DNA of 64,000 bases from Hornefia porci (GTDB taxonomy: Bacteria > Bacillota > Clostridia > Peptostreptococcales > Anaerovoracaceae): assembly GCF_001940235.1 (NCBI RefSeq), contig NZ_MJIE01000001.1:2294001-2358000 (forward strand), given 5' to 3'. The translations under genes were made by a program, and so were the position numbers. The notes under the pieces were generated by a model. That model searched no databases and was not told the DNA's origin. It was given only the letters and a program-made list of their open reading frames with translations. Below, piece after piece: positions 8,158-16,364 of the stretch (positions are counted from its first letter, which is position 1; every line of letters starts with the position of its first letter).

Positions 8158-9348
8158 ATGAGACTTAAACTGATTGCGACGGCGACGTTCGGCCTGGAAG
8201 CCGTCGTGAAGAGAGAAATACAGGCGTTGGGATATGACATCATCAGTACGGAGAACGGTCATGTCATGTTCTGGGGAGACGAGCGGGCGATCGCGCGGTG
8301 CAACCTGTGGCTGCGCTGTGCGGATCGGCTGCTTCTTTTGATGGGTGAATTCAGCGCCGTTACGTTCGAGGAGCTCTTTCAGCAGACCGGCGGGCTGCCC
8401 TGGGAACAGCTGATTCCGCCGGACGGAAGGTTCACGGTGATCGGAACCTCGGTGAAATCGCGGCTTCACAGTGTCCCCGCCTGCCAGAGCATCGTCAAGA
8501 AGGCGGTCGCCCGGCGGCTGGGGGAATGCTACTGTATGGACCAGCTGCCGGAGACGGGAGCGGAATACCGGATTAAAATCGGAATGATGAAGGACCGGGC
8601 GCAGCTGACGGTGGATACCAGCGGCGTCGGCCTGCATAAGAGAGGCTACCGGACCTCGGACGTGGCCGCACCCATCAAGGAAACGCTGGCGGCGGCGCTG
8701 GTGCAGCTGTCCTTCTGGAATCCGGAAAGGGTTCTGGCGGATCCCTGCTGCGGTTCGGGAACGATTCCCATAGAGGCTGCGCTGATCGGCAGGAACATTG
8801 CGCCCGGGATCTCCCGGGGGTTTGCCTCGGAGGGCTGGGAGCTGATTCCGGCTGAGGTCTGGAAGGAAGAGCGAAGAGAGGCGTTTAAGGCCATCCGCAG
8901 CGATGTGGAGCTGAAAATTCTGGCGGGAGACATCGACCGGAGGGCGATCTCCGCGGCGAGGGCGAACGCAGAAAAGGCCGGGGTGGACGATTGTATCGTC
9001 TTCCGGCAGATGGATGCGGCGCAGCTGCAGTGCAATGAAGAGGGCGGAGTCATGATCACTAATCCGCCCTACGGACGGAGAATCGGAGACGACCGCGAGA
9101 TCCGGAGGATCTACCGGGCGCTGCAGGCGTTCTTCCGAACGCGCCCGACCTGGTCTTTGTTCCTCGTCACTGCGGACAAATCCGCGGAGAGAAATCTCTT
9201 CGGAAGGAAGGCGGATCGCCGGCGGAAGCTCTTCAACGGACGGATGGAGGTCTGCTATTATCAGTTCCACGGGGAAAAACCGGGAAAGGCCGCCCGGCGC
9301 AGCCCGGGAGAAAGGCGGGGAGAACATCTTGAGGATCGAGATCAATAA
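8158..9348 (+). CDS. THUMP-domain class I SAM-dependent RNA methyltransferase (RlmL/YpsC family)
   Basis: A protein of about 396 residues with an N-terminal ferredoxin-like/THUMP part (residues 1-155; LIATATFGLEAVVKREIQALG) and a C-terminal Rossmann methyltransferase. SAM motif I is DPCCGSGTIPIEAAL near residue 196 and the catalytic NPPYG motif is near residue 302, typical of N-methylation of a base amino group. By family it modifies large-subunit rRNA (RlmL-type, N2-methylguanosine) or tRNA; the exact target is not decided by sequence. GGAG at 8147-8150 favours the ATG at 8158 over a GTG at 8155. The end overlaps the next gene by 20 bp. The C-terminus is a basic arginine-rich tail. Confidence 0.88.
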   Translation: MRLKLIATATFGLEAVVKREIQALGYDIISTENGHVMFWGDERAIARCNLWLRCADRLLLLMGEFSAVTFEELFQQTGGLPWEQLIPPDGRFTVIGTSVKSRLHSVPACQSIVKKAVARRLGECYCMDQLPETGAEYRIKIGMMKDRAQLTVDTSGVGLHKRGYRTSDVAAPIKETLAAALVQLSFWNPERVLADPCCGSGTIPIEAALIGRNIAPGISRGFASEGWELIPAEVWKEERREAFKAIRSDVELKILAGDIDRRAISAARANAEKAGVDDCIVFRQMDAAQLQCNEEGGVMITNPPYGRRIGDDREIRRIYRALQAFFRTRPTWSLFLVTADKSAERNLFGRKADRRRKLFNGRMEVCYYQFHGEKPGKAARRSPGERRGEHLEDRDQ

Positions 9349-10813
9349 AAAGAGAAAGATTCCTCTCTATCTTCAGATTGAAAGTCAGCTGAAGCGCATG
9401 ATCCTTGCGGGAAACATTCTGGACGGGGCGGTGCTGCCGTCGGAGCGGAAGCTGGCGGAGCAGCTGGGAGTTCACCGGAATACGGTGATTCGGGCCTATG
9501 CGGATCTCAAGGACATGGGGCTGGTGCGTTCGGATCGGGGGAAGGGCTACTCGGTCTGCTACAGTCTTCCGGAGGATCGCCCGCTGACGGCGGAGGAGCA
9601 GCGGCCGGTGAACTGGAGTCACGTGATCAAGGATGAATATCTGGACATGGAGGAACTCTATGACGATATTTTCCAGCGCTTTTCGACGGGGAAGGGAATT
9701 TCGCTTTCGGCGGGGATGCCGCCCTTTGTTTATCCGGAGGAGGAGATCGCAGACGATATTGTTGCGATTATGAATGAAAATCAGCTGCTTCCGGCCTACT
9801 CGGCGACGTATCAGGGGGACGGCGAGCTGCTGAGGCGGCTGCAGGATTATGTGCGTACAAAGGGCATCGAGGCGGGGCTCCGCCAGATTCAGGTGCTGAA
9901 GGAAACCAATCAGGCGCTGGATTATATCATCACCGCGATGACGGAGCCGGGGGACTGCGTGTTCATTGAAGAGCCCTGCTCGCCGGACGTGTACAGGATG
10001 ATTGCACTGTCCGGCTGCGAGTTCTTTACGGTTCCGGTGGATCTGGACGGCATGGTGGTGGAGCAGCTTGAGCCGCTGATTGAAACAAAGAAGCCGAAGT
10101 TTATTTATGTGAATTCCAGTTACCAGGATCCGACGGGAAATATTCTGAGTCTGGAGCGCCGCCGGAAGCTGCTGGAGCTTTCCAACCGGTACCGGATTCC
10201 TATTGTGGAGGACGATGCGGGATCGGAGATGTATTTCGAGGATCGGCCGACTCCGCCGATCAAGTCGATGGATCGCTGCAGCAATGTGATATATATTTAT
10301 TCGTTCTCGCTGACCTTTGTTCCCGGCATGACGCTGGCCTTTGTCGTCGCGGATGAAAAGCTGGTGCGCGCCCTGAGCTACCTGGTCTCCATTCACATCG
10401 TCTCCATCGGATGGATTACACAGAAGCTGCTGGCGCGGAATCTGAAAAACGGAACTTATCAGAGGAAATGCAGAGAAATAGCGGATCACAGCCGTCGGAA
10501 CCGTGATATCATGTGCGCCATGCTTGACCGGCTCTCCGATATCGACGTCCGGTACATCAAGCCCAGAGGGGGCGTATATATCTGGGTCAGGCTGCCGCCG
10601 GGGCTCAGCGGACGGAGAGTGGCAGAGGAGGCGTCACGCTGTGATGTCGCCGTCGTTCCCGGGGAAGTGTTCTATCCGACCCGGAGAGGTGGCAAGGAGT
10701 TTATCCGCCTGAATTATTCCTATGAATCTGCGGAATGGCTGACGGAAGGAATGGACCGCCTGGTGCGGGTCATCAAAAAAACATACAAAGAAATTTCCGG
10801 AGAAAATCCATGA
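9329..10813 (+). CDS. MocR-type (GntR-HTH plus aminotransferase-like) regulator lacking the PLP lysine
   Basis: A 494-residue protein. A GntR winged helix (residues about 10-75; LPSERKLAEQLGVHRNTVIRAY) is joined to a type I aminotransferase-like domain (about 110-480), the MocR/PdxR/GabR layout. In active members the cofactor lysine lies in S-F-S-K-T-x-x-P-G; here the stretch reads YSFSLTFVPGMTLAF, with Leu in place of Lys. The EDDY-type motif that contacts the pyridine ring reads EDDAGSE, with Ala for Tyr. The DNA is unambiguous at both sites. The protein therefore probably does not form the usual PLP Schiff base and may sense another ligand. The start is TTG at 9329 with GGGGAGAA upstream. 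It sits directly before the arginine deiminase operon, whose upstream region carries a repeated TGGTAC-containing motif, so it is the likely regulator of that operon (inference). Confidence 0.85.
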   Translation: MRIEINKKRKIPLYLQIESQLKRMILAGNILDGAVLPSERKLAEQLGVHRNTVIRAYADLKDMGLVRSDRGKGYSVCYSLPEDRPLTAEEQRPVNWSHVIKDEYLDMEELYDDIFQRFSTGKGISLSAGMPPFVYPEEEIADDIVAIMNENQLLPAYSATYQGDGELLRRLQDYVRTKGIEAGLRQIQVLKETNQALDYIITAMTEPGDCVFIEEPCSPDVYRMIALSGCEFFTVPVDLDGMVVEQLEPLIETKKPKFIYVNSSYQDPTGNILSLERRRKLLELSNRYRIPIVEDDAGSEMYFEDRPTPPIKSMDRCSNVIYIYSFSLTFVPGMTLAFVVADEKLVRALSYLVSIHIVSIGWITQKLLARNLKNGTYQRKCREIADHSRRNRDIMCAMLDRLSDIDVRYIKPRGGVYIWVRLPPGLSGRRVAEEASRCDVAVVPGEVFYPTRRGGKEFIRLNYSYESAEWLTEGMDRLVRVIKKTYKEISGENP

Positions 10814-10840
10814 TTTTCAACGGTTCGGGGCGACACAGGT

Positions 10841-10874
10841 ACTGGTACTTAAAAATGGTTAAGCACTGGTACTT
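10841..10874 (+). promoter_or_regulatory. Direct repeat ACTGGTACTT x2, candidate MocR operator
   Basis: ACTGGTACTT occurs at 10841-10850 and 10865-10874 (24 bp apart, same orientation) in the 149-bp gap between the MocR-type gene and arcB. MocR-family proteins dimerise head to tail and bind direct repeats, so same-strand repeats here fit. The link to this regulator is inference. Confidence 0.55.
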
Positions 10875-10914
10875 TTTTATGAAAACGAAATATTGTAAGA
10901 TGGAAATATCAAAA

Positions 10915-10945
10915 TTGACAGTTAATTATCGATGTACACTTAAAT
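10915..10945 (+). promoter_or_regulatory. Possible arcB promoter
   Basis: A perfect minus-35 TTGACA lies at 10915-10920. The minus-10 is uncertain (TACACT at 10935-10940 with 14-bp spacing, or TTAAAT at 10940-10945 with 19-bp spacing). The non-ideal spacing would fit a promoter that needs an activator bound at the repeats 40-75 bp upstream. Confidence 0.4.
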
Positions 10946-10962
10946 GAAAAAGGAGAATTATT

Positions 10963-11958
10963 ATGGCAGTTAATCTTAAGGGAAGACATTTTCTGACACT
11001 GATGGACTTCACACCGGCTGAGATCCGTTACATGCTGGATCTGGCTCATGATCTGAAGGCCAAGAAGAGAGCCGGCATCTGCAATCAGGTGCTGAAGGGC
11101 AAGAACATTGTTCTCCTGTTCGAGAAGACTTCCACCAGAACCAGATGTGCGTTCGAGGTTGCCGCAATGGACGAGGGCGCAGGCGTCACGTTCCTGGACA
11201 GCAAGTCTTCCCAGATGGGAAAGAAGGAAACCATCGCGGATACCGCCAAGGTTCTGGGCAGATTCTATGACGGAATCGAGTACAGAGGATTCAAGCAGAG
11301 TGTTGTGGAAGAGCTGGCGGAGAACGCTGGCGTACCGGTCTGGAACGGCCTGACTGACGTCGACCACCCGACGCAGATCCTGGCGGATATGCTCACCATC
11401 GAGGAGCATGTGGCGAAGCCGCTGAACAAGGTCAAGGTTGTCTTTGTCGGCGACGTCAGAAACAACATGGCGTATGCGTGGATGTACGGCTGTGCCAAGA
11501 TGGGCATGGAGTTCGTCGCATTCGGACCGAAGGAACTGGCCGCTGAGGTTGACAAGGATGTTCTGGCGAGAGCGCAGAAGGTTGCCGAGGAGACCGGAGC
11601 GAGCATCAGCGTAAGCAGCGACGAGTCCTGCCTGGCGGGCGCCGACGTGATCTACACTGACATCTGGGCTTCCATGGGTGAAGAGGATCAGATTCCGGAG
11701 AGAGTCAGACTGCTGACCCCGTTCAAGGTGACCAGAGAATTCCTGGACAAGACCGGAAATCCGGACGTGATCTTCATGCATTGTCTGCCGAGCTTCCATG
11801 ACTTCGACACCACGATGGCGAAGGATCAGAAAGAGCTGGGATATGACATCCGCGAGGTGACCGACGAGGTGTTCCTGAGCAGAAATTCTGTCGTGTTTGA
11901 CGAGGCGGAAAACAGAATGCATACGATCAAGGCGGTTATCGTCGCGACCATCGCATAA
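10963..11958 (+). CDS. arcB: Ornithine carbamoyltransferase (catabolic, arcB/argF)
   Basis: A 331-residue enzyme interconverting citrulline plus phosphate with ornithine plus carbamoyl phosphate. The carbamoyl-phosphate loop is [14 protein letters not shown] (near residue 54), HPTQ follows near residue 134, and the ornithine-side cysteine loop is HCLPSFHD (near residue 271). In this operon, before arginine deiminase and carbamate kinase, it should run in the phosphorolytic direction, giving carbamoyl phosphate for ATP. AAAAGGAG precedes the ATG. It could also serve biosynthesis with argG 5 kb away; sequence alone does not separate the two roles. Confidence 0.97.
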   Translation: MAVNLKGRHFLTLMDFTPAEIRYMLDLAHDLKAKKRAGICNQVLKGKNIVLLFEKTSTRTRCAFEVAAMDEGAGVTFLDSKSSQMGKKETIADTAKVLGRFYDGIEYRGFKQSVVEELAENAGVPVWNGLTDVDHPTQILADMLTIEEHVAKPLNKVKVVFVGDVRNNMAYAWMYGCAKMGMEFVAFGPKELAAEVDKDVLARAQKVAEETGASISVSSDESCLAGADVIYTDIWASMGEEDQIPERVRLLTPFKVTREFLDKTGNPDVIFMHCLPSFHDFDTTMAKDQKELGYDIREVTDEVFLSRNSVVFDEAENRMHTIKAVIVATIA

Positions 11959-12008
11959 GAATCGTAACGGGTGCGTATTACTTACGCGGAATCAGGAAGG
12001 AGAAAAAT

Positions 12009-13229
12009 ATGTATCCCGGAATTCACAATTTCTCGGAGATCGGGAAGCTGAACAAGGTTCTGCTTCACCGGATCGGACACGAAGTGGAAGGCCTGGTGCC
12101 GGACAACTTCGCGAGACTGTTGTTCGACGATATTCCGTATTTGAAGGTTGCGGAGCAGGAGCACGACAGGTTTGCGCAGGTGCTGCGCGATAACGGCGTA
12201 GAAGTCATCTATTATGTTGACGAGACAGCGAAGGCGATCAGGGATCCTGAGGTAAAAAAGGCGTTTCTTAACGACATCCTTGACGAGAGCGATCTGAATT
12301 CAGAGGGCATCAGGGAGGCGATCTATGATTACCTGATCCGGATGCCGGAGAGAGAAATGGTCGCCAAAATCATCGCCGGCGTCAGAAAAACAGATATTCC
12401 GAATGTGGAGTCCAGGACTCTGGCGGATCTGATTTCGTCCTCGTATCCGTTCTATATGGATCCGATGCCGAATCTGTATTTCACCAGAGACCCGGGCGCC
12501 TGTGTCGGAAACGGTCTGAACGTGCATCACATGAGCACGGTGACCCGGAGACGTGAATCTCTGCTGCTGAAGTATATGTTCATGTATAACAAGGACTTTG
12601 CTCCGGAGGGATCGCAGCTCTGGTACGATTATGACGATCCGGCCTCCATCGAAGGCGGAGACGTGCTGGTGCTGAATTCGGAGACGGTTGCCATCGGTCT
12701 CTCGCAGAGAACGACGGCGCTGGGAATCGAGCGCTTCGCAGAGAATGTTCTGCATAAATCCACGTTCAAGAGGGTGATCGTGTTTGACATTCCCAAGAGC
12801 AGAGCGTTCATGCACCTTGATACGGTTTTCACGATGGTGGATTTCGACAAGTTCACCATTCATCCGGAAATCGAGGGCCCGCTCCAGCTGTTTGAGATCA
12901 CGCTCAATGCGGAGGGGAAGGCTCATTTCGAGTCTGTGACGGACGAGCTGAGTCACCTTCTGGCCCGCGTTCTGAAGGTTCCCGCGGTGGAACTGATCCG
13001 CTGCGGCGGGAACGACGCCATGGCCGCGCAGAGAGAGCAGTGGAACGACGGCTCCAATACGCTGTGCATTGCGCCGGGAACGGTTGTGACCTATGAGAGA
13101 AATTATGTAACAAATGACCTGCTGGACAAGAAGGGAATCAAGGTTCTGACCATTCCGAGCTCGGAGCTTTCCAGAGGAAGAGGCGGCCCGCGCTGCATGT
13201 CCTGCCCGGTCAACAGAGATGATCTGTAA
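12009..13229 (+). CDS. arcA: Arginine deiminase
   Basis: A 406-residue guanidino-group hydrolase converting arginine to citrulline and ammonia. It has the N-terminal LNKVLLHRIGHEVEGLVPDN, the FTRDPG substrate loop near residue 160, the catalytic His in FMHLDTVFTMVD (near residue 263), and the catalytic Cys in GGPRCMSCP nine residues before the C-terminus. Length is normal for the family. AAGGAGAA precedes the ATG, and the gene is 50 bp after arcB in the same operon. As the first enzyme of the pathway it supplies citrulline to ArcB. Confidence 0.98.
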   Translation: MYPGIHNFSEIGKLNKVLLHRIGHEVEGLVPDNFARLLFDDIPYLKVAEQEHDRFAQVLRDNGVEVIYYVDETAKAIRDPEVKKAFLNDILDESDLNSEGIREAIYDYLIRMPEREMVAKIIAGVRKTDIPNVESRTLADLISSSYPFYMDPMPNLYFTRDPGACVGNGLNVHHMSTVTRRRESLLLKYMFMYNKDFAPEGSQLWYDYDDPASIEGGDVLVLNSETVAIGLSQRTTALGIERFAENVLHKSTFKRVIVFDIPKSRAFMHLDTVFTMVDFDKFTIHPEIEGPLQLFEITLNAEGKAHFESVTDELSHLLARVLKVPAVELIRCGGNDAMAAQREQWNDGSNTLCIAPGTVVTYERNYVTNDLLDKKGIKVLTIPSSELSRGRGGPRCMSCPVNRDDL

Positions 13230-13266
13230 CTGATGTAGATTTATTAAGAGATAGTGAGGAATTAAA

Positions 13267-14211
13267 ATGGCAGAGAAAATTGTAATCGCGCTGGGCGGAA
13301 ACGCCCTTCAGTCCGGAAAGGGCGAGGCGACCGCGGAAGCACAGCTGAAGGTCGTGAAGAAGACCTGCGAGCACATTGCGGATATCAGCTGCGCGGGATA
13401 TGAAATCGGTCTGGTGCACGGAAACGGTCCCCAGGTAGGGAGAATCCTCCTGGCTTCCGAGACCGCGAAGGACGTCACTCCGGCGATGCCGTTCGACGTC
13501 TGCGGCGCGCAGTCTCAGGGATATATCGGATATCACATTCAGCAGGCTCTGAGATATGCGCTGGCGAAGAGGAACCGCAATATTCCGGTCGTCACGATTG
13601 AGACTCAGACTATTGTCGAGCGGAAGGATCCCGCATTCAAGACGCCGACGAAGCCGATCGGTCCTTTCTATACAGAGGAAGAGGCGAAGCGGATGCAGGA
13701 GGAAAAGGGATATACGATGAAGGAGGACGCCGGAAGAGGCTGGAGAAGAGTCGTCGCGTCCCCGCTCCCCCGCAAGATCGTTGAGATCGACGCGATTCGG
13801 ACCCTGTGGCCTTCAACGATCACGATTTCTGTCGGAGGCGGCGGAATCCCCGTGGTCGAGAAGCGCAACGGCGCGCTGGAGGGCGTTGCCGCGGTTATCG
13901 ACAAAGACTTCGGCGCCGAGCTGCTGGCTGAAGAAATCGGTGCGGACATTCTGATGATCCTGACCGAGGTGGAGAACGTTGCCATCAACTTCAACAAGCC
14001 GGATCAGAAGAACCTGACCTCCATGACGCTGGAGGAGGCGGACCGGTATATCGAAGAAGGCCAGTTCGCTCCCGGAAGCATGCTTCCCAAGGTCGAGGCG
14101 GCGATGAAGTTCGTCAGAACGTATCCGAACAAGAAAGCCATCATCACTTCTTTGGACAAGGCGGTGGACGCCCTGAACGGGAAGACGGGTACTGTCATCA
14201 CTTTCGCATAA
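13267..14211 (+). CDS. arcC: Carbamate kinase
   Basis: A 314-residue amino-acid-kinase-fold enzyme that transfers phosphate from carbamoyl phosphate to ADP, yielding ATP, CO2 and ammonia. Typical features are the start IVIALGGNALQ, the GLVHGNGPQVG loop near residue 53, the proline-rich TPTKPIGPFYTEEEA lid and the late GSMLPKVEAA motif. It lies 37 bp after arcA with GTGAGGA upstream of the ATG. It is the energy-yielding last step of the deiminase pathway. A strong hairpin follows the stop. Confidence 0.97.
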   Translation: MAEKIVIALGGNALQSGKGEATAEAQLKVVKKTCEHIADISCAGYEIGLVHGNGPQVGRILLASETAKDVTPAMPFDVCGAQSQGYIGYHIQQALRYALAKRNRNIPVVTIETQTIVERKDPAFKTPTKPIGPFYTEEEAKRMQEEKGYTMKEDAGRGWRRVVASPLPRKIVEIDAIRTLWPSTITISVGGGGIPVVEKRNGALEGVAAVIDKDFGAELLAEEIGADILMILTEVENVAINFNKPDQKNLTSMTLEEADRYIEEGQFAPGSMLPKVEAAMKFVRTYPNKKAIITSLDKAVDALNGKTGTVITFA

Positions 14212-14227
14212 TAAAATCACTGGAACG

Positions 14228-14267
14228 ACAGAAACAGAAAGTAACACGGGTTGCTTTCTGTTTCTGT
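14228..14267. terminator. Strong hairpin after arcC
   Basis: ACAGAAACAGAAAG (14228-14241) and CTTTCTGTTTCTGT (14254-14267) form a perfect 14-bp stem with a 12-nt loop, 17 bp after the arcC stop. No T-run follows on the plus strand, so it may stabilise or process the mRNA end rather than terminate classically. Confidence 0.5.
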
Positions 14268-14326
14268 GATTAGAGGCTCTCCGCGCCTGAACGGGAAGAT
14301 AGCGGGTGTGCGGCAGGCAGTGTGCC

Positions 14327-14404
14327 TGCGTGTGTTGTGTCTGTGTGCAGATATGGATGTCTGTATATGTGTATGTACGTGTGTGCATGTGTGTATGTGT
14401 GTGT
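14327..14404 (+). repeat. GT-rich alternating tract
   Basis: Nearly 80 bp on the plus strand composed mostly of TGTG, TGTATG and TGCATG steps, with few runs of purines. Alternating purine-pyrimidine DNA of this sort can adopt left-handed or otherwise flexible structure. No open frame or repeat unit longer than a few bases. Confidence 0.7.
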
Positions 14405-14456
14405 CGCGGGAACATCGAATCTGAAATAAATGTCCTCAGGATTTTAGCAGCATTTG

Positions 14457-14485
14457 TTGACATGAGGAAAAGTATATTATATATT
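14457..14485 (+). promoter_or_regulatory. Promoter of arcD
   Basis: TTGACA at 14457-14462, 17-bp spacer, TATATT at 14480-14485. It would start transcription near 14492, about 195 nt before the arcD ATG, so arcD can be expressed separately from arcBAC. Confidence 0.65.
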
Positions 14486-14685
14486 GTATTTAATGCGTGA
14501 TCAGGAACGGAGTATGCCTGATTGCGGTGTGATATGCTGCACAGGGTATCTGACTCAGGGCATCCGGCCCGGTGACGGTACTCTGTGAACAGAGAAAGTA
14601 TCAATTTATGTGTTCTGCAGCTCCGGCCGTTTGCGCGGTTTTCTGACGGGAACCTCAGGGGCTGCAATTTGGAGGAATTGTTGTT

Positions 14686-16119
14686 ATGGAAAAAGAAAAG
14701 AATCTTGGCATAGGTAAGCTTACCTTATTTGCCATCAGTACGACGCTCGCATCGGGAGTGTTTTCTCTGTCAGGAGACTTCGCGGCCGGCGGTGCGCACA
14801 CTCTGGCTGTCCTGATCGGATGGGCAGTCTGCGGAATCGGAATGGCGGGACTTGCAGTTTCCTTTTACAGGCTGTCTGTTGTCAAGCCGGAGCTGTCCAG
14901 CGGAATATTCAATTACGCGAAGACCGGATTCGGCGATTATATTGGATTTATCAACGGGTGGGGATACTGGATCAGCGCAATTCTCGCGCCGGTATCCTAT
15001 GTGGCGCTTCTGTTCGCCACATTGGGGAACTTCTTTGACGCGTTCGGCGACGGGAACAATCTGCTTTCAGTAGTTGTCGGATCCCTTTATGTGTGGTTCC
15101 TGATTCTGCTGGTGTACAGAGGCGTGAATTCCGCGGTCGGCATCAACGCGGTCGTGGTCATCGCCAAGCTGGTTCCGATCATCTTTACGGTCTTTGCGAT
15201 CATTCTGATGGGCGCGTTCAAGCCCTCCGTGTTCATGGAGAACTTCGCGGGCGCTCCGGACAGCCCCTCGCTGCTCACGCAGGTGAAGGGTACCGTTACG
15301 ACGACGGTATGGACGTTCATCGGAATTGAGGGCGCCGTGGTGCTTTCAGCCCGTGCGAAGAACACAAAGATCGCGGGAAAGGCGACGATTAACTCGTTCC
15401 TGGCTCTGCTGATTCTGTACGTGCTCATCTCCGTACTCTCCATGGGCGTCATGCCGCAGGAGGAATTGGCTAAACTGAGCAATCCGCCGATGGCTGGAGT
15501 AATGGCCTATGTGGTGGGGCCCTGGGGCGCAACCCTCGTGAACTGCGCGGTCATCCTGTCCGTTGCCGGAGCAATGCTCTCCTACGTGATTCTTTGTACC
15601 GACAGCGCCTATCAGCCGGCAGTGAACGGTCTTTTCCCGAAGTTTTTGAGCAGGCTGAACCGTCACGACGCGCCGACCTGGTCCGTTCTGGGAACCGGCA
15701 TCGTTCTTCAGTTCTTCATCATCATGATCTATGTGGCCGCAAGCTCCTACCAGAAGCTGTACGCGGTCTCCACCAGCACGATCATGTTCCCGTATTTCTT
15801 CTCGGCGCTGTATTATCTGAAGCTTTGTATTCAGGGACACGGCTGCGATAACGATGCAGGCGGAAAAGCCGGTGCGTGGCTGGCCGCCGTCGTGGGAACG
15901 ATCTACGGTCTCTGGCTGCTGTACGCCACGGGCTGGCAGTATATTCTGATTACGACGCTGTGCTATGCGCCTGGCACGATTCTCTACTACTGGAGCAAAA
16001 AAGAGAGACACGAAAAGGTCTTTCCGAAAACAAGTGATCTGGCGGCCTTCATCGTGGTCATGGTGCTGTTCGTGATTTCCGTTATCCTGCTTGCAAACGG
16101 TACGATCAGGCCGTTCTAG
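14686..16119 (+). CDS. arcD: Arginine/ornithine antiporter, APC superfamily
   Basis: A 477-residue protein with about 12 hydrophobic helices and the APC-type opening LTLFAISTTLASGVFSLSGDFAAGG, where the unwound helix 1 (GVFSLSG) binds the substrate carboxylate. Basic-amino-acid antiporters of this group exchange external arginine for ornithine, which costs no energy and suits the deiminase pathway encoded just upstream. GGAGGAA precedes the ATG. It has its own promoter and a shared bidirectional terminator with the convergent argG. Another basic amino acid exchange (lysine/arginine) cannot be excluded; the operon context decides the name. Confidence 0.9.
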   Translation: MEKEKNLGIGKLTLFAISTTLASGVFSLSGDFAAGGAHTLAVLIGWAVCGIGMAGLAVSFYRLSVVKPELSSGIFNYAKTGFGDYIGFINGWGYWISAILAPVSYVALLFATLGNFFDAFGDGNNLLSVVVGSLYVWFLILLVYRGVNSAVGINAVVVIAKLVPIIFTVFAIILMGAFKPSVFMENFAGAPDSPSLLTQVKGTVTTTVWTFIGIEGAVVLSARAKNTKIAGKATINSFLALLILYVLISVLSMGVMPQEELAKLSNPPMAGVMAYVVGPWGATLVNCAVILSVAGAMLSYVILCTDSAYQPAVNGLFPKFLSRLNRHDAPTWSVLGTGIVLQFFIIMIYVAASSYQKLYAVSTSTIMFPYFFSALYYLKLCIQGHGCDNDAGGKAGAWLAAVVGTIYGLWLLYATGWQYILITTLCYAPGTILYYWSKKERHEKVFPKTSDLAAFIVVMVLFVISVILLANGTIRPF

Positions 16120-16210
16120 GATAAACGTCGTCTGCTGACGGCGAGGCGGCCGGGGCGGCGAGGGCCGTTGGAACAAAGGCGGCCCGGATAAATCAGAAGA
16201 CATAAAATAA

Positions 16211-16251
16211 AGCCTCTCGCAGAGTTCTGAAAGGTACTGAAGCGAGAGGCT
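16211..16251. terminator. Bidirectional terminator arcD / argG
   Basis: AGCCTCTCGC (16211-16220) pairs perfectly with GCGAGAGGCT (16242-16251). TTTT follows on the plus strand, and on the minus strand TTTATTTTAT follows. It serves both convergent genes. Confidence 0.85.
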
Positions 16252-16364
16252 TTTAGGTTGAGGACGTTTATTATGGCATATCGGGCCGCGCGCCGTCTGA
16301 GGAAGTATCAGCCTGTGCGCCGCCCGCTGTCGGCTGTCTGTGTCCGCAGTGCCGGACTGTGCCG

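Larger units (their letters stand above)
14212..14685 (+). other. Intergenic region arcC / arcD
   Basis: A 474-bp gap. It holds the arcC hairpin, a GT-rich tract (14327-14404), an arcD promoter (14457-14485) and a leader of about 195 nt. The leader includes a small palindrome, CTCTGTGAACAGAG, at 14581-14594. I saw no reading frame with a ribosome site and no known riboswitch consensus. Confidence 0.6.
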
